Notes under the pieces: generated by a model
The model's input: only the letters and a program-made list of their open reading frames with translations
The model's database searches: none
What the model was told of the DNA's origin: nothing
Shown here: positions 34,956 to 43,740 of the stretch, piece by piece
How the letters are laid out: each line of letters starts with the position of its first letter
How positions within the stretch are numbered: position 1 is the first letter of the stretch
Position numbers and translations under genes: made by a program
Origin: Labrys sp. KNU-23
GTDB taxonomy: Bacteria > Pseudomonadota > Alphaproteobacteria > Rhizobiales > Labraceae
Length of the DNA stretch: 64,000 nt
Assembly: GCF_008330945.1 (NCBI RefSeq)
Contig: NZ_CP043488.1
Location: forward strand, 1,674,001-1,738,000
Direction of reading: 5' to 3'

Positions 34956-35020
34956 GCCGCCCCCACCAGGCAATTGTCCAAAGTAATTTCCTTTAGTTCC
35001 ATGTTCGTCATTCGCTACAG

Positions 35021-35060
35021 GATCAGACTCGATTCCGGAATCGGATCTGATTCTGTAGAT
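35021..35060. repeat. Dispersed intergenic palindrome, copy 2
   Basis: GATTCCGGAATC (35031-35042) is a perfect 12-base palindrome nested inside ATCAGA...TCTGAT. The string then reads TTCTGTAG. It matches the copy at 13442-13490 in order and partly in sequence. It lies before the kinase gene. Confidence 0.5.
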
Positions 35061-35263
35061 CATTGTTGTTGCACCGTTTTTTCCGAAAATCGGCATCCAT
35101 TCTTCGACGCGGTGCTCTAGCTCGCGGAAGTCTCGGGCGAAGACAGTTGGTGACTTCAGCTAAGTCCATCTTGCTCATCATTGTGAGCTGCCTTTATCGA
35201 AGAACCTGAGAATACAATATTATAGTACCTCCATCATGCGATTCGTGAAATGGCTTAGAACGC

Positions 35264-36072
35264 CTAACAAAACCGTTTGTTAACCAAGCCGGCCTGAGTT
35301 TGTCGGCATGGCGAAGAAGCTTCTTCCTGATGATTTGTGAGCTGAGATCGCGTCGTTGATGCCGGCCTGGGAGACGCGCCCCAAGGGCGGCCGACCTTCG
35401 GTGGAGGCTCGGGGCATGCCCGGCGGCATCCTGTTCGTTCTCTACACGGCGATCCCCTGGGAACGCCTGCCGTTCGAGGTAGCGGGTTGCTTGGGCATGA
35501 CGTGCTGGCGTCGGCTGCGGACCTGGCAGGATGCCGGGCTCTGGGACAATATCCATCGGCACATGCTCGACCGGCTGAGCCTCGCCAGACAGATCGACTG
35601 GTCACGCGCCAGTGTGGATGCTTCTTGCGTTCCCGTGAAAAGGGGGGCGACGGACCGGGGCCGAACCCGACCGACCGCGGCAAGCCGGACACCAAGCGCC
35701 ACATCATGGTCAACGGTGCCGGCGTTCCTCTCGCCGTCGTCCTGACCGAAGCCAATCGCCACGACAGCACGGCCCTGACCGCCGTCGTCGATGCCGTCCG
35801 ACCGGTTCGGCAGACGCAAGGTCCATGCCGACAACGCCTACGACTTCGATCGTTGCTGACGCTATTTGCGGAACCGATCCATCATACAGCGCATCGCCAG
35901 ACGGGGCATCGAAAGCAGCAGCCATCTCGGAAAGCTCCGTTGGGTCGTCGAACTCACTTTCGCCGACGCCATCATCGCCTTCAGAGCAAGGAAGAGGTTT
36001 TGTCGAGCGCTCTAAGCACCGACACATCTGCCTGCAAGCGTACGACTATGCTCGCCCAAAAATCGCCTGACT
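35264..36072 (+). pseudogene. IS5-family transposase, multiply broken
   Basis: From ATG at 35307 the frame reads MAKKLLPDDL, meets TGA, and continues AEIASLMPAWETRPKGGRPS, GGILFVLYTAIPWERLPFEV, GMTCWRRLRTWQDAGLWD and QIDWSRASVDASCV. This matches IS5-family N-terminal and catalytic parts. After a frameshift near 35640 a second frame gives GPNPTDRGKPDTKRHIMV and PLAVVLTEANRHDSTALTAV. Later parts (RWVVE near 35940) are again shifted. At least one stop and two frameshifts make it inactive. The left end lies near 35264. Confidence 0.85.
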
Positions 36073-36332
36073 GCGACGGCCCGTTACCGAAGTCCTGAGC
36101 CCAACTGCCTGGAGAGCCCCCGGAATTCTGAAGCAATATGCATAACTTGAGGATATGCATCGGCACATTTTTTTCCTACTCCTCCACTGCTACCCCTCAT
36201 GCTACAACCGTTTTAAATATAAGTAAAAAATACCGACGGGGAAATAAAAACAATAATCTACGAAAAGTATTCTCTTGATAAAGACTACATTTCCTTTTGG
36301 TGTCGAGATATTGAATGTAGGGGAGGAATTCG
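36073..36332. other. Promoter region of the amino acid transporter operon
   Basis: AT-rich sequence between the IS5 relic and the small leader frame. It includes the operator-like site at 36137-36163. No gene is seen. TTGATA near 36274 is a possible minus-35 element. Confidence 0.4.
36137..36163. promoter_or_regulatory. LysR-type operator candidate, copy before the ABC operon
   Basis: The site has TATGCATAACTTGAGGATAT followed by GCATCGG, with 20 of 27 bases the same as 41166-41192 between the LysR gene and the dehydrogenase operon. Both show the TATGCAT...TATGC layout. It is about 250 bases before the ATPase gene. Confidence 0.55.
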
Positions 36333-36407
36333 ATGGGATACAATGCGTATCTATTTGTTAAATTCACAGCGGCGAGCAGAAGAATTGTACTAATTCAGGA
36401 ATCATAA
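36333..36407 (+). CDS. Possible 24-residue leader peptide
   Basis: ATG at 36333 is preceded by GGGGAGGA with 5 bases between, a much stronger ribosome binding site than that of the ATPase gene. It encodes MGYNAYLFVKFTAASRRI and six more residues, and stops 4 bases before the ATPase start. It could couple or attenuate translation of the transporter. No homology is known to me. Confidence 0.45.
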   Translation: MGYNAYLFVKFTAASRRIVLIQES

Positions 36408-36411
36408 GGCG

Positions 36412-37176
36412 ATGAAAAAAGAGAATAACAATTCACTCATTCGCCTTGATTCCCTTAGCAAACATTATGGAACACTGACGGTCCTCGATAAAATCGACCT
36501 TGACATAAAGGCAGGCGAAGTCCTTGCGATCATAGGCCCGAGTGGTTCGGGGAAAAGCACATTGCTCCGGTGCGTCAACTACCTGGAGCGGCCGGACGGC
36601 GGCACGATCACAATTGGTCCAACAACCATCAACGCCGCACGGCCAGTCTCCCGTGAGGAATTGTCAGGCCTGCGTCGACGCGTCGGCATGGTCTTCCAAT
36701 CCTTCAACCTCTTCCCCCATATGTCGGTCCTTCGGAACGTCAGCCTTCCTCAGGAACGGGTTCTCGGCCGCAAGCGCGCCGAAGCCGATGAACGGTCGTT
36801 GCAACTGCTCAGCCGAGTCGGACTTGCCGACAAGGCATCCCAGTTTCCAGTCCGCTGTTCGGGTGGCCAGCAACAGCGCATTGCCATCGCCCGCGCGCTC
36901 GCGCTCGATCCGGAAGTGATGCTGTTCGACGAGCCGACCTCCGCTCTTGATCCTGAATTGGGGCTTGAAGTGCTCGCAGTCATGCGCGCACTCGCGGACA
37001 GCGGCATGACGATGATTGTCGTGACGCATGAAATGGGATTTGCCGAGAACGTGTCCGATACGGTCATGATCATGGCAGACGGTCGGATCGTCGAAAAAGG
37101 CCCGTCGGCCCAAGTCATGCGTAATCCGCAGCATGAGCGGACGCAGCGATTTTTGCGCGCGGTGCATGACCGATGA
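36412..37176 (+). CDS. Polar amino acid ABC transporter, ATP-binding protein
   Basis: A 254-residue GlnQ/HisP-type ATPase with Walker A GPSGSGKST, Q-loop VFQSFNLFPHMSV, signature CSGGQQQRIAIARAL, Walker B VMLFDEPTSALDPE, and the switch VVTHEMGFAENVSD. It starts with ATG after a short leader frame and overlaps the first permease gene by 4 bases. It is the engine of an amino acid importer with the two permeases and the binding protein that follow. The class imports polar or charged amino acids and derivatives. Confidence 0.93.
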   Translation: MKKENNNSLIRLDSLSKHYGTLTVLDKIDLDIKAGEVLAIIGPSGSGKSTLLRCVNYLERPDGGTITIGPTTINAARPVSREELSGLRRRVGMVFQSFNLFPHMSVLRNVSLPQERVLGRKRAEADERSLQLLSRVGLADKASQFPVRCSGGQQQRIAIARALALDPEVMLFDEPTSALDPELGLEVLAVMRALADSGMTMIVVTHEMGFAENVSDTVMIMADGRIVEKGPSAQVMRNPQHERTQRFLRAVHDR

Positions 37177-37817
37177 GCATGGCCTATACAACGATCTTTC
37201 TCGGGGGCTTGGCCTGGACGGCAGCCCTGACCCTGGGCTCCTTCATCATCGGAGCGATATTGGGTGCGCCGCTCCTGGCGGCGCGTACGAACCGCTTGGC
37301 CTTGGTGCGCGTGCCTACCCTGATCGCCATCCAGATCATTCGGGCAATACCGCCGATACTCTGGCTGTTCATCATCTTTTTTGGTGTCGGGATGTCCTAC
37401 TTTCCGATCAGTCCCTTCGTAGCCGCCTTGTGCGGGCTCGGCCTGATCGCCGGCGCCAACATGGCGGAGATCTATCGCGGTGCGCTGAATGCCGTCCATA
37501 CCGGCCAATGGGAGGCATGCGCTGCGCTCGACCTCGGTCGCTGGTCGACAATGAAGGACATTGTGGCTCCCCAGGCCCTGCGAGTGGCGATACCGACGAC
37601 CGCCAGCTACCTCATCGGCCTCATGAAGGAAACCGCTGTCGCCTCCACCATAGGGGTGGCAGAACTCGCCTATCAGGGCAACCAGCTTTCGCAGTTGACG
37701 TATAGGGGCCTGGAGATCTTCGCGATCGTTGGGCTCTTCTACATCTTGTTGAGCCTGCCAGTGGCCTGGCTTTCGCGCAAGGCGGATGCCGCCCTTCGAA
37801 GCAAGGTGGCACGCTGA
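37173..37817 (+). CDS. Polar amino acid ABC transporter, permease
   Basis: A 214-residue permease of the His/Glu/Gln/Arg/opine (HEQRO) family. About five membrane helices and the EAA-like coupling loop EACAALDLGRWSTMKDIVAP, then QALRVAIPTTASYLIGLMKE. It overlaps the ATPase by ATGA, and its stop overlaps the next permease start by 1 base (TGATG). It forms a heterodimer with that permease. Confidence 0.92.
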   Translation: MSMAYTTIFLGGLAWTAALTLGSFIIGAILGAPLLAARTNRLALVRVPTLIAIQIIRAIPPILWLFIIFFGVGMSYFPISPFVAALCGLGLIAGANMAEIYRGALNAVHTGQWEACAALDLGRWSTMKDIVAPQALRVAIPTTASYLIGLMKETAVASTIGVAELAYQGNQLSQLTYRGLEIFAIVGLFYILLSLPVAWLSRKADAALRSKVAR

Positions 37818-38479
37818 TGTTTCCCACATATGACGAAATCATTTCGTGGATGCCGGATCTGCTGGCTGGCTTTTCCGTCAGCCTTCAGGTCACGGCCTTC
37901 AGCCTTCTTGTCGGGATTCCCTTCGGACTCCTGCTCGCCCTCGGCGTGATGGTCCGCAACAAGGCCCTGCGAGCCCTTTCCCTGTTTCTCGTCGAGGTGG
38001 GGCGCGGCGCACCGGCGCTGGTGCTTTTGCAGTTCATCTATTTCGGCCTGCCGGGCCTGAACTTCACGATCGAGTCATTCGCTGCGGCGATCATCGCCCT
38101 GGCCTGGAACACCGGCGCCTATACGAGCGAGATCATGCGGGCCAGCCTGTTGTCCATACCGCAGGGGCAGCGTGAAGCTTCAGAGGCGCTTTGCTTCACC
38201 CGAATAGACGAACTGCGCTTCATCCTCCTGCCTCAAAGTTTGCGAGTCGCTCTGCCGGCCCTATTGGGATTTTCGATCCTGATCTTCCAGGGTACGTCAC
38301 TCTGCTTCGCAATCGCTCTGCCGGAACTGGTCAGCAGCGCCTATGAGATCGGCTCGACCACATTCCGATACTTTCCAGCTCTTCTGTGCGCTGGTGCCCT
38401 CTACGCCTGCGTATCGATACCAGCCGCCCTCTTCGTGAGTCATGTCGAGAGGCGGGCGGGCCTCTATGCCCAACGTTAA
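37817..38479 (+). CDS. Polar amino acid ABC transporter, permease
   Basis: A 220-residue HEQRO-family permease. Helices at about 20-45, 55-80, 90-110, 145-165 and 185-210. The coupling segment is EASEALCFTRIDELRFILLP, QSLRVALPALLGFSILIFQG. Its start overlaps the previous stop. With the other permease it makes the channel. The separate binding protein gene follows 23 bases later. Confidence 0.92.
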   Translation: MFPTYDEIISWMPDLLAGFSVSLQVTAFSLLVGIPFGLLLALGVMVRNKALRALSLFLVEVGRGAPALVLLQFIYFGLPGLNFTIESFAAAIIALAWNTGAYTSEIMRASLLSIPQGQREASEALCFTRIDELRFILLPQSLRVALPALLGFSILIFQGTSLCFAIALPELVSSAYEIGSTTFRYFPALLCAGALYACVSIPAALFVSHVERRAGLYAQR

Positions 38480-38502
38480 CCCGCATTGAAAGGAAGCCCA
38501 GC

Positions 38503-39342
38503 GTGCCTTCAAATAAATCAAAGGCTTATACTATCTTGGCAGCCGCTGCCGGCTTGGCCGCCTGCGTGCAGCTGGCGTCGGCGCAAGATTGCACGCCCAA
38601 GCACAAGTTCACCACCATCGCACCTGGAACCTTGACCGTCGCCGTGACAACCTACGCGCCGCATTCGTTCATGGATCAGACTGGCACGATGAAAGGTATC
38701 GATGGAGACATCGCTGCCGATTTCGCCAAGCGAGAATGTCTGACGGTGAAAGCCGTGGCTGTCGATCCCGCCGCAGCGATCCAGTACATCCTCTCAGGCC
38801 AGGCCGACATCACGACCGGCGATTGGTATCGCACCGCGGAGCGAGCAAAGGTCATGAGCCTGTCCGCGCCCCTCTATACGGACCAGATGGCGATCTATTC
38901 GAAGGAAGGCTTCAAGCAGGTCGCAGATCTGCAAGGCAAGAAGGTCGGCACCGTCCAGGGCTATCTCTGGGTCGCCGACCTGAAGACCATGCTGGGCTCG
39001 TCGCTGAAGCTTTATCCCAACTCGGTCAACATGCAGCAGGATTTGTTCGCGGGCCGTATCCAGGTTGCCGTCGACGGCTATTCCACCGGCGTCGTCGCCG
39101 CGCAGAAAGGTGCCTTGAAGGACGTCAAGGTCGAGATCGCGGCATCCGATGATCGCGTGAAAGCCACGAAGGAAGCCGCTCAGGCCGCCTTCCCCTACTC
39201 CATGAAGGCGACTGACCTTGGCCAGGCCCTGGATGCCGATATCGCGGCGATGCATCAGGACGGCACCATCGTCAAGATCCTGAAGTCCTACGGTCTCGAC
39301 GGCACCGCGGCCGATACCGGCGCTCCGCGCCTGGTTCAATAG
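38503..39342 (+). CDS. Amino acid ABC transporter substrate-binding protein
   Basis: 279 residues from GTG at 38503, with AAAGGAAG 6 bases before. Signal peptide YTILAAAAGLAACVQLASAQ, cut near ASAQD. The mature protein is a type 2 periplasmic binding protein: LTVAVTTYAPHSFMDQTGTM, KGIDGDIAADFAKRECLTVK, SGQADITTGDWYRTAERAKV, GTVQGYLWVADLK. It lacks the highly conserved Arg-Asp pair in an easily identified place, so the ligand cannot be given. The neighbours (racemase, dimethylglycine dehydrogenase-like enzyme) suggest an N-substituted or unusual amino acid. Confidence 0.9.
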   Translation: MPSNKSKAYTILAAAAGLAACVQLASAQDCTPKHKFTTIAPGTLTVAVTTYAPHSFMDQTGTMKGIDGDIAADFAKRECLTVKAVAVDPAAAIQYILSGQADITTGDWYRTAERAKVMSLSAPLYTDQMAIYSKEGFKQVADLQGKKVGTVQGYLWVADLKTMLGSSLKLYPNSVNMQQDLFAGRIQVAVDGYSTGVVAAQKGALKDVKVEIAASDDRVKATKEAAQAAFPYSMKATDLGQALDADIAAMHQDGTIVKILKSYGLDGTAADTGAPRLVQ

Positions 39343-39350
39343 CCAGGCCA

Positions 39351-39384
39351 GGGGAGCAGAACTATTTTCTGCTCCCCCTTTTTT
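39351..39384 (+). terminator. Rho-independent terminator after the binding-protein gene
   Basis: GGGGAGCAGAA and TTCTGCTCCCC form a perfect 11-base stem with a 5-base loop, followed by TTTTTT. It would end or attenuate the transcript before the racemase gene and may raise the amount of binding protein relative to downstream genes. Confidence 0.9.
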
Positions 39385-39405
39385 GATGACACTGAGACAA
39401 TAACG

Positions 39406-40140
39406 ATGAGTGTGTACAAGGTTCGGCGCAAGTCCCAGTCCTGGTACGGCGAGCAGATTGGCATCCTCATACTGGATGCCGCTTATCCCTGCATTCCCGG
39501 CAATGTCGGCAACGCAACCACCTATGACTATCCCGTACGGTTCCAGGAGGTGCGTGGCGCTTCCATCGATCGGCTGCTGAACCAGCGCGATCCGGCTCTG
39601 AAGGAAGCTTTCATGGAAGCCGCGGTCGAATTGAGGGACAGAGGCGTGCGGGCCATCACCGGTGCCTGCGGGTTCATGGCTTACTTCCAGGAAGAAGTGG
39701 CAGGAGCGGTCGACATTCCGGTCTTCCTGTCCAGCCTCATGCAGATACCCTTCATGCATGCGCTTTGCGGCGGCAGTGTCGGTATCATCACGGCGGACGC
39801 CTCACGGCTAACGCCACGGCATTTTTCAGCCTGCTCGGTGCCCGGTGACATTCCCCTGGCGATCGCCGGCATGGAGGGCCAGACAGAATTTCGTGAAGCG
39901 ATTCTCGAAGAAAAGGGTACGCTGGATTCTGACGAAATCGAACGCGAGGTGACCGAGGTCGCCAGCAAATTGGTAGAGCAACATCCCCAGGTGCGTTCCA
40001 TCCTCTTGGAGTGCAGTGATCTGCCGCCTTATGCGCATGCCGTACAGGCAGCTACCGGACGGCCGGTTTTCGACTTCATCACGATGATCAACTATGTCCA
40101 GCAAAGCCTTGTTCGTCGTTCGTATGCCGGCAACATGTAA
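39406..40140 (+). CDS. Asp/Glu/hydantoin racemase-family protein
   Basis: A 244-residue protein. The two active-site Cys of the family are in GACGFM (Cys88) and ECSDLPPYA (Cys203). Further features are GILILDAAYPCIPGNVGNAT and GSVGIITADASRL. The superfamily interconverts D- and L-amino acids or hydantoins, or decarboxylates and isomerises related substrates. It lies after the transporter, beyond a strong terminator, so it may depend on read-through or its own promoter. It probably prepares the imported compound for the dehydrogenase operon. Confidence 0.85.
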   Translation: MSVYKVRRKSQSWYGEQIGILILDAAYPCIPGNVGNATTYDYPVRFQEVRGASIDRLLNQRDPALKEAFMEAAVELRDRGVRAITGACGFMAYFQEEVAGAVDIPVFLSSLMQIPFMHALCGGSVGIITADASRLTPRHFSACSVPGDIPLAIAGMEGQTEFREAILEEKGTLDSDEIEREVTEVASKLVEQHPQVRSILLECSDLPPYAHAVQAATGRPVFDFITMINYVQQSLVRRSYAGNM

Positions 40141-40185
40141 GGTTCGGAACCCCGACCATAGGCACCATCCAGCGCCGACGGACCC

Positions 40186-41172
40186 CTATCTCTTTCCCTC
40201 GGGCGGAACTGAGGGGGGTGCGCTCTGTGCATTCGCGGATGTTCCGCCGCTCATGCGAATGGGTGCGTCCGCGTTCTGCTGGAGCAGCCAGTCCCGAAAC
40301 AGCATGGCCGCTGGTTTGGCGGGACGTTGTGTCGGCATGATGAGATAGATCGCCTGCCCCGAACGATGCACGGCATCGATCGGGTAGACCAGACGTGCCG
40401 CCTCGACATAGTCATGGACGAGATGCTTCCAGCCGAGCGCTATGCCTTGGCCAAGGACCGCGGCTTCGATCGATCCAAGGGCATCGGTAAAAACGAAATC
40501 CTGGCGAAGACGCGGCAGGGGCACGCCCTGACGTGTGAGCCATTCCCGCCATCCCAAGCGCGTACGATGCCGCTCCTCGAAATGCAGAAGCGGGTGGCTC
40601 AGTAGATCAGCGGGCGTATCGATGGCGCCATGATCCCGCAAATACTCCGCATTGCAGACCGGCGCGACTTCCTCGGTCACGAAATGCCATGCCTCCAGCC
40701 CCGGCCACTTGCCGTTGCCCAGCCTCGCGGAAATATCGATGTCCTCTTCGTTGAGGTCTTGGTCGTCGCGGCTGCTTTCCTCGATACGCAGGACAATGTC
40801 CGGATGCCGGGACTTGAAATCCTTCAGGCGCGGCAAAAGCCATAGCTGAACGAAGGAAGCGGAAAACGACACTCTGACCGTGTCGTTCGAATGCCTGGTT
40901 CTCAGCGACGTCAGCACCATGTGCAGATGATCGAAGGCCTGCTGCGTTTCCTTGTAGAATCTGTGTCCTTCAGCAGTGAGTTCCAGGCGCGCATTTTCAC
41001 GTCTGAACAGTTTCAGACCGGTCGCCTCTTCCAGAAGTTTAATCGTCTTGCTGACCGCTGGCTGCGATACGTTCAGTTCTTGGGCGGCGGCTGTGAAACT
41101 TCTTCGCCGCGCCGCAGCTTCAAAGACGAACAGGTAATTCGCGGAGGGGACCAGGGATCGCAGTCTATGCAT
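40186..41172 (-). CDS. LysR-family transcriptional regulator (GcvA-like)
   Basis: A 328-residue protein. N-terminal helix-turn-helix: FEAAARRRSFTAAAQELNVS, QPAVSKTIKLLEEATGLKLF. The effector domain (about 95-300) follows GcvA/AmpR proteins: DTVRVSFSASFVQLWLLPRL and IALGWKHLVHDYVEAARL. It is divergent from the dimethylglycine dehydrogenase-like gene. The site at 41166-41192 covers its own start, so autoregulation is likely. A related site before the ABC operon suggests that it controls both. Confidence 0.9.
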   Translation of the reverse strand: MHRLRSLVPSANYLFVFEAAARRRSFTAAAQELNVSQPAVSKTIKLLEEATGLKLFRRENARLELTAEGHRFYKETQQAFDHLHMVLTSLRTRHSNDTVRVSFSASFVQLWLLPRLKDFKSRHPDIVLRIEESSRDDQDLNEEDIDISARLGNGKWPGLEAWHFVTEEVAPVCNAEYLRDHGAIDTPADLLSHPLLHFEERHRTRLGWREWLTRQGVPLPRLRQDFVFTDALGSIEAAVLGQGIALGWKHLVHDYVEAARLVYPIDAVHRSGQAIYLIMPTQRPAKPAAMLFRDWLLQQNADAPIRMSGGTSANAQSAPPSVPPEGKR

Positions 41173-41192
41173 GAATTGAAGTTATGCTTTGG
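41166..41192. promoter_or_regulatory. LysR-type operator candidate between LysR and dehydrogenase genes
   Basis: GCAT-N11-ATGC fits the LysR T-N11-A rule and overlaps the regulator's start codon. It matches 36137-36163 in 20 of 27 bases. The dehydrogenase start is 75 bases away. Confidence 0.55.
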
Positions 41193-41266
41193 TGCATTTT
41201 TTTGCAACGTCACAAACGGCGGATGGCTTTGTAGTCTCACATGAAATCTTATTGGGATCGGTATTC

Positions 41267-43708
41267 ATGCAGACTCATGCTCGAGCGGTCGTTATCGGTG
41301 GCGGCTGCGTTGGCGCGGCCATTTTATATGGCCTGACCAAGCGAGGTTGGACCGATGTAGCGCTGCTGGAACGCACGCAGTTGACCGCTGGCTCGACCTG
41401 GCATGCCGCCGGGCTTATTCCTTCCTATGCCCGCAGCATCAATATCGGGCGTATGATCGCCAAGACGATTGAAATTTACGAGCAGTTGGAAGCCGAAACA
41501 GGGCAGCATGTCGGCTGGCACAAATGCGGTCAGCTCCGGGTCGCCAATACGCGTGATCGCCTCGACGAATACAAGAGCTACATGAGTGTAGCCGAGGTCC
41601 AGGGGATCCGGGCGGAGTTGGTAACTCCACAGGAAATCAAGGCGCTCTGGCCGCTGCTGGAGAACAATCATGAGATGCTTGGTGCACTCTATCATCCCGA
41701 TGATGGGCATATTGCACCCGCCGACGTGACCCAGGCCATGGCCAAGGGCGCTCGTGACCGCGGTGCCAAGGTCCATCTCAACACCGAAGTACGCGGCTTC
41801 GAACGTCTTATGAGCGGCGAATGGAAAGTTCTGACGAACAAGGGCGAGATCGTCTGTGAACATATCATTTCCGCGACCGGCAACTATGCCCGGCAGACCG
41901 GCGCGATGCTGGGGTTGGAGATTCCGGCCATTCCGATCCTTCATCAGTACTGGATCACCGATACCGTTCCGGAGATCGCGGATCGCAAGCGGCAGGGTCT
42001 GCGGGAAATGCCGATCCTGCGCGACGAAGCCTTCGAAGGCTATCTACGAGAGGAAGGCGATGGCCTGATGTTCGGTCCCTATGAGAAGACCGAGCATCTC
42101 AAGCTCTTCGCCGAAAATGGCGTTCCGGAGTGGTTCGGAGCTGATCTCGTCGAGGAGGATTTCGACGCCGTGGCATGGAACTGGGAGCGCGCGATGGACC
42201 TCGTTCCAGCGCTCGGGCGGGTCGGCATCAAGGCCAATGTGCGCGGCCCCTTCCAGATGACGGCCGACGAATTGCCTCTGATGGGAGCTGCCTGGGGATT
42301 GGAAAATGTCTGGCTCGCTGAAGGCGTGCCGGGCGGTATCCTCTGGGGCGGGGCGATCGGCTACTACCTCTCCGAGCGGATCGTCGAGGGCGGGAACAGC
42401 CTGGATACGTCCGAACTGGATCCGCGCAGATTCGGCGACTATGCCAACAAGGAGTGGACACGCCGCAAGGTCCGCGAGAGCTGGGGCACGCATGCCGAGC
42501 AGCATTATCCTGGGCAGGACATGCCCGCCGCCCGTCCGCAGAAGACTGCTCCCTCCTATGACATTCTCACCGGGCGGGGCGCCGTCTGGGGCGTCTTGAA
42601 TGGCTGGGAAATGCCGAACTGGTTCGCGCCGGCGGGGATAGAGGCCCAAGATCAGTACAGCTGGCGCTGGACCGAGAAGGGACAATATGTCGGCGAAGAG
42701 GTTCATGCCGTCCGCAATGGCGTTGGCCTTGTCGAGATGACGCCGATGACAAAGTTCGAGGTGTCCGGTCCCGCCGCCGAAACATGGCTCGACGGCATTC
42801 TAGCCAATCGCCTGCCCAAGACAGGACGAGTCAATCTTAGTCATCATCTGACGCGGTCGGGCGGAGTGCAGGCCGAGTACGTCGTCGCGCGGCTTGCCGA
42901 CGATGTGTTCTATCTGGTTTCGACGCCTCGAGCCGAGCGCTGGAATTTCGATGACCTGACCCGACTCTTACCCAAGGACGGCAGCGTGCAACTGCGGAAC
43001 GTCACCAACGAGCGCGGTTGCTTCACGATCGTCGGGCCGAAGGCACGCGATGTGCTGCAGGGACTAACCGAGATCGATCTTTCCAACGAGGCCTTTGCCT
43101 GGTTCAGCGTCAAGTCTGGCACGGTCGGGCTTGCAAGCGACGTTCGCCTGCTGCGCGTCAATTACGAGGGTGAGCTTGGCTGGGAGCTTTATCACCCGCT
43201 CTGCTACCAACGCCATCTTCTTGAGGCGTTCTTGAAGGCAGGCGAGCCGCATGGCTTGCGATTGGTCGGTCTGCACGCGCTTGAATCGCTGCGGCTGGAG
43301 AAATCCTATCGTGCCATGTATCGCGATATGAATCCAGAATTGACAGCGTGGGAAAGCAGCCTGGATCGGTTCATCCGGCTCGACAAGGCGGATTTCATCG
43401 GCCGGGAGGCGCTGATATGCCAGAAGGAGCAGGGAATTCGTCAGCGTTCCGTTACGATTTCCATCGACACAGATGGAGCAAGTTCTCTCATCTACGAAGG
43501 CGTCTATCACGGTGGCAAACTTGTCGGTCGCATCACGTCCGGCGGTTATGCCTATACCCTCGGGCACGACATAGCCTTTGCGCTGCTGCCGATGGAACTG
43601 GCTAATCCAGGTACGAAGCTCGAAGTACCAATCCTAGGCGATATGCGCAGGGCGCAGGTGATTTCAGAGTCGCCCTATGATCCTCAAGGCTTTCGCAGCC
43701 GCATGTAA
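41267..43708 (+). CDS. Dimethylglycine/sarcosine dehydrogenase-like flavoprotein with GcvT domain
   Basis: 813 residues from ATG at 41267. N-terminal FAD domain: [20 protein letters not shown], then [11 protein letters not shown], where His46 corresponds to the covalent flavin site of dimethylglycine dehydrogenase. The second half (about 420-810) is a GcvT-like folate-binding aminomethyltransferase: [31 protein letters not shown] and the C-terminal beta barrel region. Such enzymes oxidatively demethylate N-methylated amino acids, passing one-carbon units to folate and electrons to ETF. The etfBA genes lie directly downstream. The exact substrate is not determined. Confidence 0.9.
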   Translation: MQTHARAVVIGGGCVGAAILYGLTKRGWTDVALLERTQLTAGSTWHAAGLIPSYARSINIGRMIAKTIEIYEQLEAETGQHVGWHKCGQLRVANTRDRLDEYKSYMSVAEVQGIRAELVTPQEIKALWPLLENNHEMLGALYHPDDGHIAPADVTQAMAKGARDRGAKVHLNTEVRGFERLMSGEWKVLTNKGEIVCEHIISATGNYARQTGAMLGLEIPAIPILHQYWITDTVPEIADRKRQGLREMPILRDEAFEGYLREEGDGLMFGPYEKTEHLKLFAENGVPEWFGADLVEEDFDAVAWNWERAMDLVPALGRVGIKANVRGPFQMTADELPLMGAAWGLENVWLAEGVPGGILWGGAIGYYLSERIVEGGNSLDTSELDPRRFGDYANKEWTRRKVRESWGTHAEQHYPGQDMPAARPQKTAPSYDILTGRGAVWGVLNGWEMPNWFAPAGIEAQDQYSWRWTEKGQYVGEEVHAVRNGVGLVEMTPMTKFEVSGPAAETWLDGILANRLPKTGRVNLSHHLTRSGGVQAEYVVARLADDVFYLVSTPRAERWNFDDLTRLLPKDGSVQLRNVTNERGCFTIVGPKARDVLQGLTEIDLSNEAFAWFSVKSGTVGLASDVRLLRVNYEGELGWELYHPLCYQRHLLEAFLKAGEPHGLRLVGLHALESLRLEKSYRAMYRDMNPELTAWESSLDRFIRLDKADFIGREALICQKEQGIRQRSVTISIDTDGASSLIYEGVYHGGKLVGRITSGGYAYTLGHDIAFALLPMELANPGTKLEVPILGDMRRAQVISESPYDPQGFRSRM

Positions 43709-43740
43709 CGTCGCGCAATGCAAACTCAGGAAATCGAGGA

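Noticed and set aside
41189..41266. 26-residue N-terminal extension of the dehydrogenase
   Set aside because: It would run from the LysR operator region. The FAD motif normally begins within the first ten residues, as it does from ATG 41267.
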